NCBI GenBank assembly: GCA_027924645.1
Contig: BSBN01000242.1
Span: 3,472,001-3,536,000 of the forward strand
Direction of reading: 5' to 3'
DNA length: 64,000 nt
Source: Cunninghamia lanceolata
Taxonomy: Eukaryota > Streptophyta > Pinopsida > Cupressales > Cupressaceae
The position numbers and the translations under genes are program-made. Positions 58,390-64,000 of this stretch are shown here, in pieces (position 1 is the first letter of the stretch; the number at the start of each line of letters is the position of its first letter). The notes under the pieces were generated by a model that saw only the letters and a program-made list of their open reading frames with translations, had not been told where the DNA came from and made no database searches.

Positions 58390-61300
58390 TGTAATGCCCC
58401 TCACTTTTGGCTTGTGATAGATGTTATTTTCATATTGCTTTCTGTCAGTTCTGGAACAGTTGATAGTTTTATATTGCATATTTACAGTTCGAGACATTTG
58501 GACTAGTATGTTATGGTTTATGTTTTACTGGATCTTGATGGAATATGTTCGATGGATGTTTTGAGACGTGTGTTATGAGTTTTGATGACATTATGATTAC
58601 CTCAGTTATGATGAGATGGATATGATTAGTGATGGTTAGAGAATATCATGTTTATGCTTTTGATTATAGTCTTGTGTTGGAGCAGGGATAGTGTAGTACT
58701 GCTTGGATCGAGCACCCTACTACGTCGCGATTCTCTGTCTCGGTGTGTGTGATATATATATTTACAATTGATCATATATAACCCATTGGTTTTCACGCAG
58801 GTTACAGGTACTGGGCCTTGACTCCACCTGATTTAGCAGGTTTGAGCAGGCCCTACACCATGGATTAGGTGACGGAGATAATAAGAGGTTTTTACTGCTA
58901 GGTCAATTTCAGTCCTTGTCGTAGTCTTGTGTTCTGGTCGTCATCTCGTGTCCTTGCCATAGTCTTGTGTTGTGATGCGAGGTTATTCCTTGGTTCTTGT
59001 GGTTGGTCGTCGTGGGTTGTGGAATGTTGTTAAGTTGTTATACCTGTTTATGTATTCTTTGTATTTTATGACCTTATAGTATTGGTATAGTCGTAAAATA
59101 GGACTATTGTTTGTGTTAAGCCTGTTATTGACATAATCAGTTATTGTAAGGTTTTAATGTCTATGATTCTTAAGTTGTTGTTGAGAGGTAATTAGTATAT
59201 ATTTGACTTATTATTTATTTTGGGTGAATAATTTAAGGTTGATAGTTGCTAGATATAATTAGAGATTTGAGAATCTCTATGATTAGGAAAATTTCAAATT
59301 TTTGCCCGTATGGAGAGGGATTGGATAATTAATTGGGAGTTACAGGAATTCATGGCGGTTGCCTATTTTTGGTCTCAGGAAGTTTGGCATGAAGGTGGGG
59401 GGTTTTTATGTTTGTGATTTTTAAATGTTGGGGGGATTTTGTTCAGGGAAGGAGGCAGGTTACAAAGAAATACTTTGCAAAGAAAGAGAAGGGATTTTTG
59501 AGAGAAGATTGAATTCTGGAGTGTTTTGGTACGGGTATGTCTTGTAAACTTCTGCATTACCTTGTCTATGATTGCTCCGTAGTATTAGAATTCTTGTTGA
59601 ATTCTTTAGATGGTGGCTCGGACATAGAATCGACCTATTTGTCATCCTGCTCTCCTTTGTGAAATTCTTGCTTTTGTGTTGGTTGTTATGTGATCTTTGT
59701 CCATAGATTAAATGGAACCTTTCCTCCTTTGCATTGATTTTGTCCTCGAGTTTAATCACTTCCTACATCATGCTTGTAACCCTCTGTAATGGGCCACATT
59801 AGAATTGAAAAGCTCATACAACTTCCATGATGGGCCATTACATGCCCTAAACCACTTCACCTATGGAGATGTTTCCTTCTAGCGTAGTCTGAAACTCGTG
59901 GAGCTTATATGAGTATTTTACTGAACTGCTTCTGATCTAGAATATGAGATGCAAACTTGAGGATGTCGAAGCCTGTTAGCTCTGTTTGTCGCTCATAGGA
60001 ATACCTATAGTTTTCACCCTGCACTCTTCATTATCTGGTCATGCCAGTATTAATTTGTTGTGAAAAATGAATTAGATTTAAAATAGATTAATCTCTGTAG
60101 GAGTTAATAGTTCAGAAAATGTATACCTCTTTTGCCTTAGTAAGCGCTGAGTGGTATATCAATAGCTGAGGTCAAGGTCGCCAGAGTCTTGTCTTGCGGC
60201 ACCAACTTATGAGTGAAATCACATAATATCGTTGAAGCCTAAAAACATTAATTGTTGCCAATGTTTTCCCCTACATAATGCATGTTGACTAGTTCTATTG
60301 TTATAACAACACCTGGTAAAGTTTCCCCTTCAGTTATGCCTTGATGGATATTCATATCTGGCTCCAAGACCTCTGCGCATGCCATCATCATTTAAGGATG
60401 AGGATTTTAACCTTACGCTGCCAATTGCACTTATTTGAAAGTCGCATCAGTCGTCCCAACGAATCCATTGTTTTTTTTGCACTCAGCAATCATTGCATGA
60501 TGCATTCTGCCAAACTATTTTCATGCCCTTTTTGTGGTGTTGGTCATCGATTAACAGCTTCTTCTGCCTTCTAAACAAGTCTTTGTTTTTGTTTTTTACC
60601 TTCAAATTTATCTCTCTGAAGCATAATCGCGCAACTTCGACTGGTAATAGAAAGTCATGTCTCTGTGCATTAAGTAACTGCATTTCTATGTTCGAGGGAT
60701 TCGGCCCATAATAAGAAGTTTCCTTTTAGAACTCTAGTAAATCTTGTAGAACAAATATCTACTTGATCCTCCAGATATATGCTCTATTAATTGGTGCAGA
60801 TAACCAATTTTTCTAGAGGAGATTAATGAAAATATATAGATAGGTATTTATCCTTCTCATGTAACAGAATCTAATAAATTTTTGATAGTATCATAAATGT
60901 AATTTTGTTATTTGAAAATATCTATCCTTTTATATATAAAACTGTGCTGGATTATTTACCAAAACCAGATTTGCGGAAAGGTATTTAAAGAACTTAAGTA
61001 GTTTTTATTGGAAGAAAGTATGATATGGAATGGTTAAGTTTGGTTGTCTTAGTTGATGATATATAATTTGTCTTATTATAGATTTTCATGTTGGATCAAG
61101 TTATAAGGGGGTTTATGTCGTCTATAATGTGTATCATGTTATAACTTTAAGTTGCTATTGGGTTAAGTTAAAGAACTCGAGTTAAGCGTTAATCCTAGAA
61201 TGAGTGTAGCAATAGTAATAGTTTCTTTCAATTGATATCGGAGGATATTATATATGTCTAGATTAGATCAAGACTTTCAAGTAGGAAAATGATCATTTTA

Positions 61301-63380
61301 TCCTTGAGATAGCTAGATATCATCTGGAAAGGCATATCTTTAACGTATGACTGTATAGATAATTTATGCTTTCCCTATGAAGAGAATTCCTATCTTGATT
61401 TTCTTTTGAGGATGATACTAACTTAGTAAAATTTTCATTAGAGAAATAGACTCCTTGTCATCACTTGGTAAGGGAATAGGTTTTAGTAGAGAATAATTTT
61501 GTAGTATTAATTATGAGTATGAAATGGTTTTATTAGATTATGGATGGATTGTTGGTGGAAATAGGAGTTACTTGTGTGGTTAATAAATGTAGGGATCGAG
61601 ACTTTAGTAGTTATTGATATTATGTTTCTAGCCTCTCGAGATATCAATATGGTGCTATTTTTGCATTAAGTACCTTGTTGAATATTAACATTGCTAGTCA
61701 TGCTGTATTTTACTCTCTGATATTATTGTTGTCCCTGAACCAAAGTATATTAGTGATACCTTTGGCTCGTTGCAAACAGTTCGGTGTTGAGTCTGGTGAT
61801 TGTGTTTTGTCTTAATAGTCCTATGGTGTGCATTTGAGTTCCTTAGGAGGAATAATTTGGTATGTGACATGTTGGTTAGTGATTTTGTTGTCATGATCAT
61901 TTTGTGTAACTCCAGGGACTTGCCACCTTGGAAGCAAGGGTAGTCTAGTGGCAAGGACACCTTGTGTTGTGTTTTCTCATTCGCTTGATCCTTGGTCTTT
62001 TTCCCATTTATGATCATGGGGGTTGTAACCTTATATCCATGTTGAAAAAGGTACTGTGGTGACCCAGTAAGGACTTCTTTATTGACTCCAGAGGCTTCAT
62101 CGTTAGTCTTGTGCGTGTGCGAGTTGGTTTCTAGATGTGATGTTTTAATTTTTCTTGAAGGGAATCAAGGGCTTATTGTTGAGGCCAAGTGTATGACATA
62201 TGTATTGGAATAGTGTCTTTTTGTGTCCTTTATCCTTGCATGTTGTGGAGTGCCTGGTTGGTCAGAGAACGCTAAGGGAGTGGCTTCCATGGTGGGGCCA
62301 GCGCCTAGTGAGAGGTCGCCTGGGTAACCCCATGGAAGTTGTAACCAAGTGGAAACCTAATAATGTACTTAGGAGGGTTGGGTAGTAATACACTTAACAA
62401 GATAAATTATGTGACCTCACCCACACCTTGAGTGCTCTCATAGGCTAAGGGAGGGATGAGAAGGCCTGGTTGGCAAGGCTGACCTCCTTGTCTTCATGAG
62501 AGGACAAGTCAGCTCCGCATGTGTCACCCTATGGGGCCGGCACCTAGAGAGAGGCTGCTAGGGTAACCATAGATGGGGGCCCGCTTCTGGTGAGAGATAG
62601 CCTAGGTAAAACATGCTAGGGCCATGCGATGACACTCTCCTTATGCGGTTCAGTTACTTTCTCTTCGTTCCTGTTGGTACCTCTGGAGTGTGGTATTTTT
62701 TTCATGATTGATCTAGTCTAATGTTTTGATCTGTCTGGTTAAGTACTGTCAGTTCTGTGTAGTTTTTTCATCATGTTTGTCTTCATGGAGTCTGGTATTG
62801 ATATTTGTGTTCTTGATTGCAAGCTTGACCTAGTGGTAATCCTCTTGTTATCTCCTAGCTCGGTGGGGTGGACCTCAGGGTTCCACATGTTTGGGAGGTA
62901 GAGCTATCCATTAGTTTTCTTGGAGATCCAGTTTGAGCCTTGTGCGGAGATGTTCGAGTTTCAAGTGGCTTCATTCTTCAGCAGTGTGATATACCTTCTT
63001 ATGTAAATCGATGAGATCGATCTTGCAATCTTATATTCTTGCAAACTTGTATTCTTGCAAACTTGTATTCTTGCAATCTTGTATTCTTGTAATCATGTAA
63101 ACTGGAACTGAGACTATGTAATCAAATTATATTGTTGTTATAAAAGCTATTGGGTTAGTTATCTCTGCAGATTGATGATTATCACTCTTTTGGTTGTACT
63201 TAATTTCCTAATGCAGTTATGATGCCCTAGAGTGGTTAGAAGTGTACTTTTCTATTTTATGTGTTTTATAATATCTTTGGATCTTGTTTTGCACTTTATT
63301 GCTTTAAAAAAAATAAAAAATAGTTCTATTTTCTGCTCTGGTTAGACTATCACTCTAGGGTTGCATGACGGGGCATTACA
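58390..63380 (+). repeat. 3' LTR of chromovirus B (5.0 kb)
   Basis: Full-length copy of 4991 bp ending GGGGCATTACA, followed by AGGAT. It includes a short repeat near 63030-63090 (TTGTATTCTTGCAA three times). It contains no gene; open frames such as 61694-62017 recur in the other LTR as copies. Confidence 0.94.
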
Positions 63381-64000
63381 AGGATCGTGGGGTTAGGTTG
63401 CCTTTTGGAAAGTCGTGGGCTTAGCGAGAGGTCTGTAGTAGTGGTCATCTATAGCAAGTGTGTTTTGATCAGAAACTGTGGGTGGAGTCATCTTCTGACA
63501 GTGGTGGCTTTGTTAACTTGAATGGTCATTGGCAGCAAACGTCTCTAATCTATTTCGGTGTTAGACTACGAGCTTCATAGGTGTCATAGAAATGGTATAC
63601 ATTATGTCTTTGTTTCACCATAGATGTCTAGGCTGATGAAATGGTCAGTGAAGTCGACTACCTCAACGTGATGTTAAGTCGTTGCTTATGTTCTTAAAGC
63701 CTCAGTTTATACTCCCTTGCCACAGTTAGACTATTGTCATTTTTGGCACTACGTATGGTCAGTGTTTGGTGCACTCGTTGTTAGGAAGTATTTGGCAAAT
63801 GGGACTGCCTGTTTGGTGGTCATCTTGGCCGATGGTCAAACTTTTAGCTTATGCATTTCCTTGGTGGTAGTCGTTAACCTGAGGTGGTCGTGAGTCAAAC
63901 ATCTTCTGTAGCCAGGTTTGTGCGTCTCTCATTATGCCCTTCCATCGCTGATGAAGTTGTAGTCAGTCGAAACCTACAGCCAAGAGCAAGCTTTGGAAGT
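63381..64000 (+). repeat. 3' LTR of chromovirus A, third segment (runs off the window)
   Basis: AGGATCGTGGGGTTAGG resumes the A LTR at the place matching 30743, and follows the left LTR to about 31360. The remaining 3 kb of this LTR and the second ACACC target copy lie outside. Confidence 0.92.

Larger units (their letters stand above)
48977..63380 (+). mobile_element. Chromovirus B: long-LTR Ty3/gypsy element
   Basis: LTRs are 48977-53581 and 58390-63380, TSD AGGAT at 48972-48976 and 63381-63385, PBS at 53584 and PPT at 58378-58388. It has the same terminal inverted repeat (TGTAATGCCCC/GGGGCATTACA) and domain order as A, with closely related protein but LTRs that share only blocks. The LTR pair differs by a few percent in sampled parts. 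The left LTR has a large deletion filled by an inverted patch. It is younger than A by nesting. Confidence 0.95.

Overview
The window is a stack of nested plant transposable elements and contains no intact host gene. Plant origin is shown by Ty1/copia and chromovirus Ty3/gypsy polyproteins, TGGTATCAGAGC-type primer binding sites (initiator tRNA-Met), a CACTA DNA transposon end, a pentatricopeptide-repeat (PPR) gene fragment and a possible MRG-like exon. Very long LTRs, deep nesting and slow-looking decay would fit a large seed-plant genome, possibly a gymnosperm; that is inference. No tRNA, rRNA, CRISPR or bacterial-type gene was seen.

Left third. Unassigned sequence (1-711, 8216-9274) is broken by element N (712-8215, minus strand, TSD TGGAC) and element D (9275-14548, plus strand, TSD AGATT). 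N is a pol-less LTR element with a four-zinc-knuckle protein and an unrecognised protein of about 1,060 aa. D is a decayed copia whose 5' LTR and gag start are deleted. Old gypsy element C (minus strand, internal part 15765-25986) follows. Its pol is split by a 4.9-kb solo LTR (18533-23414, TSD TTTTA), and its right LTR is split by a CACTA end at 26468.

Right two thirds. The CACTA interior carries possible MRG-like exons and a PPR fragment. It is broken by chromovirus A (28373 to beyond 64000), which has a 6.0-kb LTR. The second LTR of A holds two younger insertions: copia E (39797-47200, TSD GTATC, one polyprotein frame with only two stops) and chromovirus B (48977-63380, TSD AGGAT, same broad family as A). 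The intact left LTR of A serves as the empty site for both.

How they fit together. N, D and E have similar LTR R-U5 sequence, PBS, 3' polypurine tract and LTR tips, and N and E also share leader sequence. N could therefore have been copied by E-type machinery. The most unusual signals are structural: an array of four 13-nt palindromes with a constant CAGTG core in the E and N LTRs; a hairpin with a C-run loop at the U5 end; three stem-loops in the A/B/solo LTRs whose stems change in a paired way; and a 54-bp inverted patch filling a deletion in the left LTR of B. All comparisons were made by eye.
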